Shown: positions 41,504-49,693 of the stretch, piece after piece
How the letters are laid out: each line of letters opens with the position of its first letter
Numbering within the stretch: the stretch's first letter is position 1
Notes under the pieces: model-generated
What the model saw: only the letters and a program-made list of their open reading frames with translations
What the model was told of the DNA's origin: nothing
Databases searched by the model: none
Position numbers and translations under genes: made by a program
Assembly (NCBI RefSeq): GCF_004101785.1
Contig: NZ_CP035130.1
Coordinates: forward strand, 1,550,001 to 1,614,000
Direction: 5' to 3'
DNA length: 64,000 nucleotides
Origin: Gudongella oleilytica
GTDB taxonomy: Bacteria > Bacillota > Clostridia > Tissierellales > Tissierellaceae

Positions 41504-42649
41504 TTACTCTAAATCCTGCTCGGCGAACAGGGTGTTATATACTATTACAGCTGCTTCAGCTCTGTTGACTACCTTTGTTGGTTGGAATTGGCCCTCTGCA
41601 ACGCCAGCAAATACTCCCTGAGCTTCTAGCCAAGCTACTTCGTTTGCAGCCCACTCAGGTACTAAGAGCTTGTCTTCGTAATTGGATTTTTCCATCACAA
41701 ATTTATTCAACTTCTCCTGTGCAACTACCTCTGCCATAACTGCAGCTCTACCAGCAACAGCTGCAATTTCTTGTCTATTTATTACTTTAATCGGCATAAA
41801 GGTTCCATCTGGGTAGCCTGTGAATATACCATTATCTACTGCTGTCTGAACATATGGTGCAAACCAATCACTTGCTTTGACATCGCTGAACCCGCCCTTA
41901 TACTCTACAAGCTCATAGCCAAGAGAAACTACCGCTATCTTGCAGAACTCTGCTCTTGTGAAGCTACCTGCAGGGTCAAACAAATCGTTGCCCTTTCCAT
42001 TTACTATTCCCTTTTGTGCCAAGCCTTCAATAGCAGATTTTGCGAAGGCGAATTCATCCGTTAAATCTGTAAATACAACTGCCGCAGGCTCTTCAGCTAC
42101 AGGATCCTCGACAACAGGTTCTTCAACAATCGGCTCTATTGCTTCTCCTACTGTAATTTCAGCCACTAGCTTAAATACTGTTCCAAATTCACCTGATTCT
42201 TTAACCTTTCTATATACGACTATTTCATCTGTTTCAGGATTCTCGTCATTGTCTATAGCTAAACCATTTACTTCATATGCTATTACATACTTTAGACTTT
42301 CTGCCATAATATCTGTAAGCATTTGAGGGTCGATCGGATAACCATCTGAAGCAACCATAGCAACCTCAGCCTCTTCTACTTTAAGCCCCGCAAGCTCTCT
42401 AAGTACATATGCAAGACTTACGCCTTTAACTGTAACAGTCTTTTCACCTGTTTTGCTGTTATATATGTATTCCTCGTCGATTTGTGCTTCCTCTGGCATT
42501 GCCTTAAGCTCATCCAAAGTCAGTGAAAGCTCTTTTTCTACCCCTGCACCATTAATAACTACAACTGCTTCGCCTTCTGCAAATACAACCTGTGAGAAAA
42601 GCATAGCAATAACTAATAATAAAGCAGATACCTTTTTAAACTTTGTCAT
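41504..42649 (-). CDS. SLH surface protein with one sulfite-oxidase-fold-like domain (first gene of the operon)
   Basis: 381 residues from ATG 42649, seven bases after AGGTGG. Signal peptide (1-24, ending VFA); domain (~25-170) with LSLTLDELKAMPEEA, GVSLAYVLRELAGL, AMVASDGYPIDPQ, YVIAYEVNGLAID and FKLVAEITVGE; a Val/Glu/Pro linker; three SLH repeats (~190-378), among them IVNGKGNDLFDPAGSFTR and IFTGYPDGTFMPIKVINR. No cysteine in the domain. Anchored to the cell wall. As the promoter-proximal gene it should be the most abundant product of the operon. Confidence 0.85.
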   Translation of the reverse strand: MTKFKKVSALLLVIAMLFSQVVFAEGEAVVVINGAGVEKELSLTLDELKAMPEEAQIDEEYIYNSKTGEKTVTVKGVSLAYVLRELAGLKVEEAEVAMVASDGYPIDPQMLTDIMAESLKYVIAYEVNGLAIDNDENPETDEIVVYRKVKESGEFGTVFKLVAEITVGEAIEPIVEEPVVEDPVAEEPAAVVFTDLTDEFAFAKSAIEGLAQKGIVNGKGNDLFDPAGSFTRAEFCKIAVVSLGYELVEYKGGFSDVKASDWFAPYVQTAVDNGIFTGYPDGTFMPIKVINRQEIAAVAGRAAVMAEVVAQEKLNKFVMEKSNYEDKLLVPEWAANEVAWLEAQGVFAGVAEGQFQPTKVVNRAEAAVIVYNTLFAEQDLE

Positions 42650-42699
42650 AATCCATCCACCTTTCATGTTTTGTTTGTACTCCGCAGGAAAGGAATGAC

Positions 42700-42787
42700 T
42701 GCAAAAACAAAAAGCAGCATTCCCAATGGAAATACTGCATAACTCTCCTTTCCATCAGGAGGCCCCGCCGTTTCCAGCTGAACCCTA
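42700..42787 (-). promoter_or_regulatory. structured leader with terminator: candidate riboswitch or attenuator
   Basis: RNA starting about 42785 could fold into hairpin 1 (GCUG-GAAA-CGGC, 42767-42778), hairpin 2 (CTCCT/AGGAG, 42745-42761) and an intrinsic terminator (11-bp stem 42714-42738 followed by TTTTTGTTTTTGCA). The loop of hairpin 2, ATGGAAA (42749-42755), is exactly complementary to TTTCCAT (42726-42732) in the terminator's 5' arm, so loop pairing and terminator formation exclude each other. I do not recognise a known riboswitch class. The terminator lies 51 bases before the start codon at 42649. Confidence 0.62.
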
Positions 42788-42791
42788 TCGG

Positions 42792-42820
42792 TTTATAAAC
42801 CATAAATAATCGAAGGTCAA
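42792..42820 (-). promoter_or_regulatory. sigma-A-type promoter of the 14-gene operon
   Basis: TTGACC (42815-42820) and TATAAA (42792-42797) on the minus strand are separated by 17 bases; the predicted start of transcription is near 42785, just before the structured leader. Confidence 0.7.
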
Positions 42821-42904
42821 TAAACTCGGAGATTTATTTATTCAACAATATTTTAACATAATGTGTAATCTATGTAAAGCGATACGACAATAGTGTACTT
42901 TGTT

Positions 42905-42954
42905 CCCTCAAAAAAGGGAGTCCCCCTGCTTCTGGAAGAACCGTCCGCAAGGGG
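42905..42954. repeat. REP-like palindromic element
   Basis: Two nested hairpins: CCCTC-AAAAAA-GGGAG (42905-42920) and CCCCTGC / GCAAGGGG (42922-42954), the second enclosing TTCTGGAAGAACCGTCC. The wording GAAGAACCGTCC next to GTCCCC resembles dispersed palindromes of Firmicute genomes that associate with REP-type transposases; this comes from memory. The rest of 42821-43222 shows no gene. Confidence 0.4.
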
Positions 42955-43222
42955 ATGTATTGAGAGGTATTAGATGTTAGCTGTTTAATATTTACATCTA
43001 TATTATACTATTGTTTTTAAGAAATGTAAGTACCATTTTTGCATGATTTTCAGATATTAGAACATTTTTTCAAAACCAATTTCGGATTTTCACCCCCGAT
43101 TGGAAATTGCCTTCCATGAAATGAGATGTTTGCTGAATCTCATATGAGCACCTAAATAATCACAGGCGTACCAGGACTTAAGTCCTTTTAAGCGATAAAA
43201 CCCTGTTCCATACAAGTTTTAA

Positions 43223-44044
43223 TCATAACTCCAGTACTGTACCCGCAGAAACGTAATCGATTTTGTGACCCAGTTTCCCCTTAAGCCATTTGAACTGGTC
43301 ATAGCCTGTGCAATGTGCTGTGTAGAGTATGGCGCCTGATTTATCCAGCTCATCGGCTACCTTGGTGAGAAATTCCAAATCGCTCTGATCATCCAGCTTC
43401 AAATCGTATAGATGGAATCCTCCTATCACATGAGTTATGGGGAGGTCAGAGTTTTCTGCAGCTTGTCTTAAAATATTTGCGATGCCTCTATGTGAGCATC
43501 CGGTAAATAGTACCCTCTTTTTCCCATCTTTAATGATCAGATTCTGTTCATGGTGGAAGTCATCGACCTGCCATTCCTCTCCCTTCTTCATAAGAAGGTG
43601 CGAATTTCCCTCAGGCACGAGATAGTCCCCATTGATCCTTGAAAACAATATCAAATCATCATCAAAGAAAATATCCTCGTCTACCAGTGTAATCCTGTCC
43701 TGGTTCTCTAATGATGGCTCAACACCAGCATCCTCAATATCTCCATCCTTATCGGAAGCATGGGGTATAAATGCCTCACGTTGCATGTATATCCTCGCTT
43801 TATCGTTTTTCTCAAGAAATGACGCTATACCCCCGGCATGATCATAATGCCCGTGGGAAATTATAACAATATCCACATCTGCAAGATCTACGTCGAGTTT
43901 CTCTGCATTGGAAAGAAACTTATCAGTTTCTCCGGTGTCGAAAAGGAGCTTCCTTGTATCGGTTTCAATATATAGGCTCAATCCATGCTCTGTCAAATAC
44001 TCATCAGATTTTCCCCTGTTCTCCATAAGTGCTTTTATGATCAT
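43223..44044 (-). CDS. MBL-fold metallohydrolase
   Basis: 273 residues. Metal-binding signature SHGHYDHAGG (about residues 62-71); other ligands in FTGCSHRGI and the C-terminal YTAHCTGYDQFKWL. The composition and TGCSHRG motif match a group annotated as 7,8-dihydropterin-6-yl-methyl-4-(beta-D-ribofuranosyl)aminobenzene 5'-phosphate synthase-like proteins, whose real substrates in bacteria are mostly unknown. AGGAGGAGTCATA precedes the ATG. Divergent from the aldolase gene. Cytoplasmic. Confidence 0.9.
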   Translation of the reverse strand: MIIKALMENRGKSDEYLTEHGLSLYIETDTRKLLFDTGETDKFLSNAEKLDVDLADVDIVIISHGHYDHAGGIASFLEKNDKARIYMQREAFIPHASDKDGDIEDAGVEPSLENQDRITLVDEDIFFDDDLILFSRINGDYLVPEGNSHLLMKKGEEWQVDDFHHEQNLIIKDGKKRVLFTGCSHRGIANILRQAAENSDLPITHVIGGFHLYDLKLDDQSDLEFLTKVADELDKSGAILYTAHCTGYDQFKWLKGKLGHKIDYVSAGTVLEL

Positions 44045-44114
44045 TATGACTCCTCCTAAATATGGGTTTCATTATGTGCATATATACCCTTTAATACTGT
44101 ACTATAGCAATTGG

Positions 44115-44143
44115 TTGACTTTTATGCAAAAAAAAGGTACATT
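44115..44143 (+). promoter_or_regulatory. promoter for the aldolase-aminotransferase pair
   Basis: TTGACT (44115-44120), 17-base spacer, TACATT (44138-44143), 26 bases before the aldolase ATG. Confidence 0.6.
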
Positions 44144-44168
44144 GTTTGATAAGAAAGGTGGGGATCAA

Positions 44169-44957
44169 ATGAAAAACAACTTAAAGGAAAAGCTTGTCTC
44201 AGGCGGTAAAGCCATCGGCACCTTTTTTGAGGTAGGAGGAGAGACAGCTGTTGAAGGGCTTGGGTACACAGGCCTCGATTACATAATCATAGATACGGAA
44301 CATGGCCCCTTTGAGGTAGAGAGCACAATGGGCCTTATAAGGGCCGCTGAGCTCAAGGAGCTTGTACCCCTTGTCAGAATCAAGGACGTATCAAGACCTT
44401 CAGTTCTCAAGAATCTTGATATTGGTGCCATAGGACTGGTCGTACCGTGTGTGGAAACAGTCGAAGAAGCCAAATCTCTCGTTGAGTGGGCTAAATACTA
44501 CCCGGTTGGTAAAAGAGGATTTTTCACAGCGAGAAAAGCAGGGTTTGGTTACGAGGATTTTTCAAGAAACGTTATGGAATATTTCAAAACCTGCAACAGA
44601 GAGACTTTGCTGATACCGCAATGTGAAACAAAGAGATGTCTGGATAACATCGAGGCTATAGCTGCTCTTGAAGGAGTAGACGGTATATTTATTGGTCCAT
44701 ATGACCTGTCGGTGGGTCTTGGTATACCTGCCCAATTCAATGAACCGGTTTTCAAGGAAGCTATTGCAAGGATATTAAAGGCATGCAAGGATAGCAACAA
44801 ATTAAGCTTTATATTCACAGCTGATCCTGCAATGGCTATAGGTTATCTTGAGCAAGGCTTTGACAGTGTTACCATATCTACGGATATTGCATTTTATATT
44901 GCAGGGATCAAGTCTATGGTAGATGGAATAAAGAATCAGGAGGGATGGAAATGGTGA
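44169..44957 (+). CDS. HpcH/HpaI family aldolase
   Basis: 262 residues from ATG 44169 after AAAGGTGGGG. Class II pyruvate-dependent aldolase fold: IGTFFEVGG, YIIIDTEHGPFEV (catalytic His region), LVPLVRIKDVSRPSVLK, and GIFIGPYDLSVGLG (metal site). Family members split 4-hydroxy-2-oxoheptanedioate or related 2-keto-3-deoxy acids to pyruvate and an aldehyde. Substrate here is unknown. The last seven bases overlap the start of the aminotransferase gene, so the two are co-translated. Confidence 0.93.
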   Translation: MKNNLKEKLVSGGKAIGTFFEVGGETAVEGLGYTGLDYIIIDTEHGPFEVESTMGLIRAAELKELVPLVRIKDVSRPSVLKNLDIGAIGLVVPCVETVEEAKSLVEWAKYYPVGKRGFFTARKAGFGYEDFSRNVMEYFKTCNRETLLIPQCETKRCLDNIEAIAALEGVDGIFIGPYDLSVGLGIPAQFNEPVFKEAIARILKACKDSNKLSFIFTADPAMAIGYLEQGFDSVTISTDIAFYIAGIKSMVDGIKNQEGWKW

Positions 44958-46141
44958 AGTTAGCGAATAGAATGACAAAATTTTCGGGTGACGATTTAGC
45001 TGATATTCTGAGATATTCTCTCGACCCTTCAGTTATTTCCTTTAGTATGGGAAGTCCAGCAAGAGAGCTTTATCCGGTTGACGCTATCAGGGAGATAGTC
45101 GACGAGGTACTTGCCAATGACTCACAAAGATCATTGTCATATGGCTCGACAGATGGGTGGCAGCCTCTCAAAAAAGCTTATTTGGAGCATGTTGCCAAAC
45201 CTAAGGGTGTTATTGCTTCAGAAGATGAAGTAGTCGTTACTACCGGATCTACTCAAGGGGTTGACCTTTTGACGCAAATCCTCATTGATCCAGGTGATTG
45301 TATTCTTGTAGAGTCACCAACTTATTTAAATACTATCTCGGTTTTCAAGAAATATGAAGCTAAGCTTGTTTCAGTCAAAATGGACGACGAAGGTATAATT
45401 ATTTCTGACCTTGAGGAAAAAATCAAGCTGCACAAACCAAAAATGCTATATACCATACCAACCTTCCAGAACCCATCCGGGAAAACCCTTTTGGTTGAAA
45501 GAAGAAAGATGATTGCGGACCTTGCCTCCGAATACGACATGATCGTACTTGAGGATGATCCATATTGTGATCTAAGGTACAGGGGGAATTCAGTCCCACC
45601 TATCAAGACCTTCGATAAAACAGGTCATGTAGTTCTTGCAAATAGCTTTTCCAAGACTATTGCACCCGGATTAAGGGTCGGAACGATGGTTGGAAGCAAG
45701 GAGATCATCGACGCCATAATTCTTGCCAAGGGCATAACTGATACAAACACGCCGATACTTGCACAGGCGATATGCTCCGGTTTCCTTGACAGAGGCCTTC
45801 TACCAGCTCATCTTGAAAGCATGGTCCCATTATATCTTGAAAGATTGGATGCAATGCTTGAAGGTATTAGAAAGTATTTCCCCGCTGAAATCAAGTACAC
45901 TGTTCCCGAGGGCGGCCTATTTGTCTGGGTCGACCTTCCTGATACTGTCAACACCAGGACTCTTTTGAAAAAGGCAGCTGAGGAATATAAGGTGTCCTAT
46001 GTTCCCGGTTCAGCATTTTGTGTTGATGAGGAAGATGGGATACATTCCATCAGACTCAATTTTTCAGCCAACAATGCCGAAAAAATAGATGAGGGGCTTA
46101 AACGCCTTGGCGAGCTCCTGACCAAGGAACTCAATGGCTGA
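44951..46141 (+). CDS. PLP-dependent class I/II aminotransferase
   Basis: 396 residues from ATG 44951, six bases after AGGAGGG. The fold type I enzyme shows YGSTDGWQPLKKAYLEH, VVTTGSTQGVDLL, NPSGKTLLVERRK, DDPYCDLRYRG and the Schiff-base lysine in ANSFSKTIAPGLRVG. This resembles LysN/MocR-like 2-aminoadipate, aromatic or branched-chain aminotransferases. Translational coupling to an HpcH/HpaI aldolase suggests the pair handles one 2-oxo acid. It converges on metI and overlaps it at the 3' end by eleven bases. Confidence 0.92.
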   Translation: MVKLANRMTKFSGDDLADILRYSLDPSVISFSMGSPARELYPVDAIREIVDEVLANDSQRSLSYGSTDGWQPLKKAYLEHVAKPKGVIASEDEVVVTTGSTQGVDLLTQILIDPGDCILVESPTYLNTISVFKKYEAKLVSVKMDDEGIIISDLEEKIKLHKPKMLYTIPTFQNPSGKTLLVERRKMIADLASEYDMIVLEDDPYCDLRYRGNSVPPIKTFDKTGHVVLANSFSKTIAPGLRVGTMVGSKEIIDAIILAKGITDTNTPILAQAICSGFLDRGLLPAHLESMVPLYLERLDAMLEGIRKYFPAEIKYTVPEGGLFVWVDLPDTVNTRTLLKKAAEEYKVSYVPGSAFCVDEEDGIHSIRLNFSANNAEKIDEGLKRLGELLTKELNG

Positions 46142-46808
46142 TTTTTGATATTATCCAGTTGCTTAAGCTCTGAAGAAAGCTTACAAGTAATATCAGGACA
46201 ATTACCGTTGCCAGGGTCACGTCAGTCTGGTTTCTCTGATGACCGTATCTGATTGCAAAGTCGCCTAAGCCTCCTCCGCCAACTGCTCCTGCCATGGCAG
46301 TAAGTCCTATCAGACTTATTGCAGTTATGGTTACTGCTCGGATGAGTCCGGGAAGACTTTCCTTCAGGTACACACGTCTAATGATTTCGATTGGACTGTT
46401 CCCCATTGACAAGGCTGCCTCGATAAGACCTTTATCAAGCTCTGCGAGGGCAGTTTCAACCTGTCTTGCAAAGAACGGGACTGTCCCAAATATCAAAGGT
46501 ACTATCGCACCCTTTGTGCCTATGGCAGTACCGGCGATCATCCTTGTCAAGGGTATCAGAAGCGCCAGCAGGATTATGAATGGTATGGTTCTGAATATGT
46601 TTACTGTTTTATCTAAAACCGAGGAAAGGACGGCATTTTCAAGAATGCCTCCTTTTTTAGTTACTGTAAGGGTGATCCCTATAAATAGTCCTAAGACAAG
46701 TGATATTACACCTGAGAACCCTGTCATGAATAGAGTCTGCACGAAGCTATCATAAAACTCAGGAAGCTTTTCCGCGAGATTTGGAAATAAGGTTTGAAAT
46801 AGCTGCAT
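46131..46808 (-). CDS. metI: methionine-type ABC transporter permease
   Basis: 225 residues, five membrane helices, binding-protein-dependent permease domain with EAA loop (IEAALSMGNSPIEIIRRVYL) near residue 135, the ATPase-docking segment. Ends as usual in LLVSFLQSLSNWII. Size and sequence fit MetI, which with MetN and MetQ imports methionine and related compounds. The gene lies last, downstream of the dehydrogenase gene rather than next to metN. RBS GGGAGGCAATTGAT. Confidence 0.94.
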   Translation of the reverse strand: MQLFQTLFPNLAEKLPEFYDSFVQTLFMTGFSGVISLVLGLFIGITLTVTKKGGILENAVLSSVLDKTVNIFRTIPFIILLALLIPLTRMIAGTAIGTKGAIVPLIFGTVPFFARQVETALAELDKGLIEAALSMGNSPIEIIRRVYLKESLPGLIRAVTITAISLIGLTAMAGAVGGGGLGDFAIRYGHQRNQTDVTLATVIVLILLVSFLQSLSNWIISKISH

Positions 46809-46809
46809 A

Positions 46810-47778
46810 TCAATTGCCTCCCTTAATCAACTCACTTACCAGGTCAATGTGTTTTTTTATTAGTTCACAGGAGTGTTGGAACTCCTTCAGTTCCTTTTCG
46901 CTGAGTTTCATCTGGACTATCTCCTCTACTCCCCTCTTTCCAATGACTGCAGGTACACTGGCGTGTACTCCGGATACCCCATACTCTCCCTCCAATAAAG
47001 GAGATACAGGAAGTATCCTCTTCTCGTCATGCAGGATAGCTCTCACAATATCAGTTGCAGCATTGCTTATGCCAAATTCAGTCGATCCCTTTCCAGTCAA
47101 TACACTATAACCGGCAAATCTCGTTTCCTCAAGAATGGCCTCGGTGTCAAAAGCCCCCAGTGAGTCAATCCTTTCCTTAAAAAACTCATTTATTGGCTTA
47201 TTCCCGATCGACACCTGAGACCAGGGAATCATCTGGGAACCTCCGTGCTCGCCCATTGAAAACGCATATATCGATTTAACATCTATTCCGGTATCTCTTG
47301 AAAGGATCCTTTTTAATCTTGCACTATCCAGCGACGTGCCGGTACTGAAAACCCTGTTCTTTGGAAAACCTGAGGCTTTTCTCACATAGTCAGCTATTAC
47401 ATCCGCCGGATTTGATATGCATAAAAAGATCCCATCAAAGCCTGCTCTTACAATTGAAGGAATCGTATCTCCAAAGGCCTGCAGAGTTTCACCAAGAGTA
47501 TCAAGTCTGTCCTGGTCCGGTCTTGGAAGTGGACCTGCTGCAACTATTACAATATCGCTGTCCTTAAAGTCATCGACACTTCCAGCCCATACCCTAACTC
47601 TATGTGGAAGGAATGGAAGAGCATCTCTTAAATCCAATGCTTCCCCCTCAGCCTTTTCCTTCTTAATGTCTACGAATACTATTTCATCTGCTTCCCCCTG
47701 CAAAGCCAGTGAAAACCCGCAATGCGAGCCTACATTCCCGGCTCCGAGTATGCCTATCCTTCTCAACTTGCCCATCAT
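46810..47778 (-). CDS. lactate/malate dehydrogenase family protein (2-hydroxyacid dehydrogenase)
   Basis: 322 residues. Rossmann start IGILGAGNVGSHCG, NAD-binding Asp in VFVDIKKEKAEG, substrate-loop PRPDQDRLDTL (Arg retained), catalytic Asn in CISNPADVI, Asp-Arg relay in LDSARLKRIL, and catalytic His in GEHGGSQMIPWSQV. The loop differs from standard L-lactate dehydrogenase, so it may be a L-2-hydroxyisocaproate-like enzyme acting on amino-acid-derived 2-oxo acids. It sits one base from metI and ten from metQ, inside a methionine transporter operon. Confidence 0.9.
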   Translation of the reverse strand: MMGKLRRIGILGAGNVGSHCGFSLALQGEADEIVFVDIKKEKAEGEALDLRDALPFLPHRVRVWAGSVDDFKDSDIVIVAAGPLPRPDQDRLDTLGETLQAFGDTIPSIVRAGFDGIFLCISNPADVIADYVRKASGFPKNRVFSTGTSLDSARLKRILSRDTGIDVKSIYAFSMGEHGGSQMIPWSQVSIGNKPINEFFKERIDSLGAFDTEAILEETRFAGYSVLTGKGSTEFGISNAATDIVRAILHDEKRILPVSPLLEGEYGVSGVHASVPAVIGKRGVEEIVQMKLSEKELKEFQHSCELIKKHIDLVSELIKGGN

Positions 47779-47787
47779 TATCTCCTC

Positions 47788-48627
47788 CTAATTCTCAAAC
47801 CAGGCCGGTACGTATAAACCGTCATAAGTCTCATTGATAACATCTGCAACGTTTGGTTGGTTGTATGCATCCACTACCTTCAAGTATACCTCATTCTCAG
47901 CGTCTTCCGCTCTTGCAGCGATAATATTTATATATGGATTGTCGCTTTCAATGGAGTCGATGCTTTGTGAGTAAATTGCGTCCTCTGCAGGCTTCAATCC
48001 ATGATCGTGGGCATGGTTCCCATTTATAACCGCAGCTGATACATCCGGCAGAAGCGATGGAAGATTTGAGGCCTCCACTTCGATTATTTCAAGCTGCAAC
48101 GGATTCCTTGTGATATCTCCAACTGATGGATTATATCCTGCTTGAGGATCAACCTCTATAAGACCTGCACTTTCAAGCACCTTCAGGGCTCTTCCCCCAT
48201 TTGTGACGTCATTGGGAATAGCTATTTTATCTCCTTCCTTGATTTGATCTATGGATTCCAGCTTTAATGAATAGACATTTAATGGTGCTATTATGGTATT
48301 CCCAATCGGAACCAGATCAAGTCCTTTTGCCTCTACTTCATTATACAGGAACGCATAATGCTGAAATGCATTCAGATCGATTTCTCCATCAGCCAGTGCC
48401 TGGTTTGGAAGCGTATAATCCGCAAACTTAATAAGCTCTATCTGAATTCCGTCATCTTCGAGGTTTTCCTGGATCGGTACCCACATTTCAGCCATTTCTC
48501 CTACTAGGCCAACCTTAACTATTGTCTTGCCTTCCTCAGAGGTTACCTCTGAGGCATTTCCTGTACATCCAGCCGCTGCTATTGCCAATAGAAACGTTAA
48601 AAGTAGTAGTGATCCTTTTCTTTTCAT
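47788..48627 (-). CDS. metQ: MetQ-type substrate-binding lipoprotein
   Basis: 279 residues. Lipobox AAAGC (Cys 21). NlpA/MetQ family: EMWVPIQENLEDDGIQIELIKFADYTLPNQAL, FQHYAFLYNE and DKIAIPNDVTNGGRALKVLE are family landmarks. It captures methionine (or a close analogue) outside the membrane for MetN-MetI. AAAAGGAGAGAAATTAA before the ATG; the gene starts at the base next to the end of metN. Confidence 0.94.
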   Translation of the reverse strand: MKRKGSLLLLTFLLAIAAAGCTGNASEVTSEEGKTIVKVGLVGEMAEMWVPIQENLEDDGIQIELIKFADYTLPNQALADGEIDLNAFQHYAFLYNEVEAKGLDLVPIGNTIIAPLNVYSLKLESIDQIKEGDKIAIPNDVTNGGRALKVLESAGLIEVDPQAGYNPSVGDITRNPLQLEIIEVEASNLPSLLPDVSAAVINGNHAHDHGLKPAEDAIYSQSIDSIESDNPYINIIAARAEDAENEVYLKVVDAYNQPNVADVINETYDGLYVPAWFEN

Positions 48628-49668
48628 TTAATTTCTCTCCTTTTGATTTATAATTTCTATTTTAAGACCCTTGGTCCTGAAATATTCCATTCCATTATTT
48701 ACCGAATCATCGGCTCCGCTGAATAAGACTATCAGCTCACCAACAGGTGTTTTCGCTATAATATCGAAGCTTCCATAAAGCACTGAAATGTCTATGTTGT
48801 ATTTCCTTGAAGCCTGCGATAGTATTGCATCCTTTGCAGTCTCACCAAAATACTGAACCTTTGCAAGTACACCCTTTCTATTGTTTAGGAATCCCTCGTC
48901 GTCTGTCAGCAGGCCCTCCAGCCGTGGTAGATTAGAGGTGGTTTCCAGAAAATCCCTTGTTATCCTGGCCTTTGGGTTTGAAAATATCCCTACTACATCA
49001 TTCTCTTCAACTATGCGGCCATCCTCCATAACTGATACCTTATCGCATATCTCTTTTATTACCTCCATCTCATGAGTTATAAGTATTATCGTTAACCCAA
49101 GTTTTTCCTTTAGCTCCCTTAATAGCCTAAGTATCGACTTTGTAGTCTTTGGATCCAGCGCAGAGGTTGCTTCATCACAGAGCAGCATATCAGGATCATT
49201 GGCCAAGGCTCTTGCAATAGCCACTCTCTGCTTTTGTCCACCGCTAAGCTGCGAAGGATAGGCATTTTCTTTATCCATAAGACCAACCAACTCCAGGAGA
49301 CTCATTATCTTTTCTCTTTTTTGTTTATTGCTTAGATCTGAACCCTTTAAGGGATACTCAATATTTTTATAAACAGTTCTTGATGGCATAAGGTTGAAAT
49401 GCTGGAATATCATTCCAATCCTCTTTCTCCTTTCCCTTAGTTCCTTTTCAGGCAATAGAGTAAGATCCTCTCCCTTAAAAAGGATCTGTCCCTCTGTCGG
49501 CTTTTCAAGAAGGTTGATACATCTGATCAGTGTACTTTTCCCTGCTCCTGAATAACCGATTATTCCTCTGATCTCACCCTCTTCAACATTTAGGTCGACA
49601 TTTCTCAAGGCCAGAACATCACCCGACCCTCCCTGGAATGTTTTGCTGACATCCTTTAGCTGGATCAT
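48628..49668 (-). CDS. metN: methionine ABC transporter ATP-binding protein
   Basis: 346 residues. ABC domain (1-240): Walker A GYSGAGKSTLIRCINLLE, signature QLSGGQKQRVAIARAL, Walker B LLCDEATSALDP, His switch ILITHEMEVI. The C-terminal NIL/ACT-like domain (~270-346) is the substrate-sensing part known from MetN, allowing trans-inhibition by methionine. First gene of the operon, preceded by the T-box leader. RBS GGGGGAAGCAAA. Confidence 0.95.
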   Translation of the reverse strand: MIQLKDVSKTFQGGSGDVLALRNVDLNVEEGEIRGIIGYSGAGKSTLIRCINLLEKPTEGQILFKGEDLTLLPEKELRERRKRIGMIFQHFNLMPSRTVYKNIEYPLKGSDLSNKQKREKIMSLLELVGLMDKENAYPSQLSGGQKQRVAIARALANDPDMLLCDEATSALDPKTTKSILRLLRELKEKLGLTIILITHEMEVIKEICDKVSVMEDGRIVEENDVVGIFSNPKARITRDFLETTSNLPRLEGLLTDDEGFLNNRKGVLAKVQYFGETAKDAILSQASRKYNIDISVLYGSFDIIAKTPVGELIVLFSGADDSVNNGMEYFRTKGLKIEIINQKERN

Positions 49669-49693
49669 TTTGCTTCCCCCTCTTCAAAACAAT

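Noticed and set aside
42740-42830. Cobalamin, FMN, TPP, SAM, THF or guanidine-I riboswitch at the operon leader
   Set aside because: None of the conserved cores of these classes can be matched; only a general leader with terminator is claimed.
46294-46755. 153-codon plus-strand frame opposite metI
   Set aside because: Antisense shadow of a strongly supported permease gene; no RBS and atypical composition.
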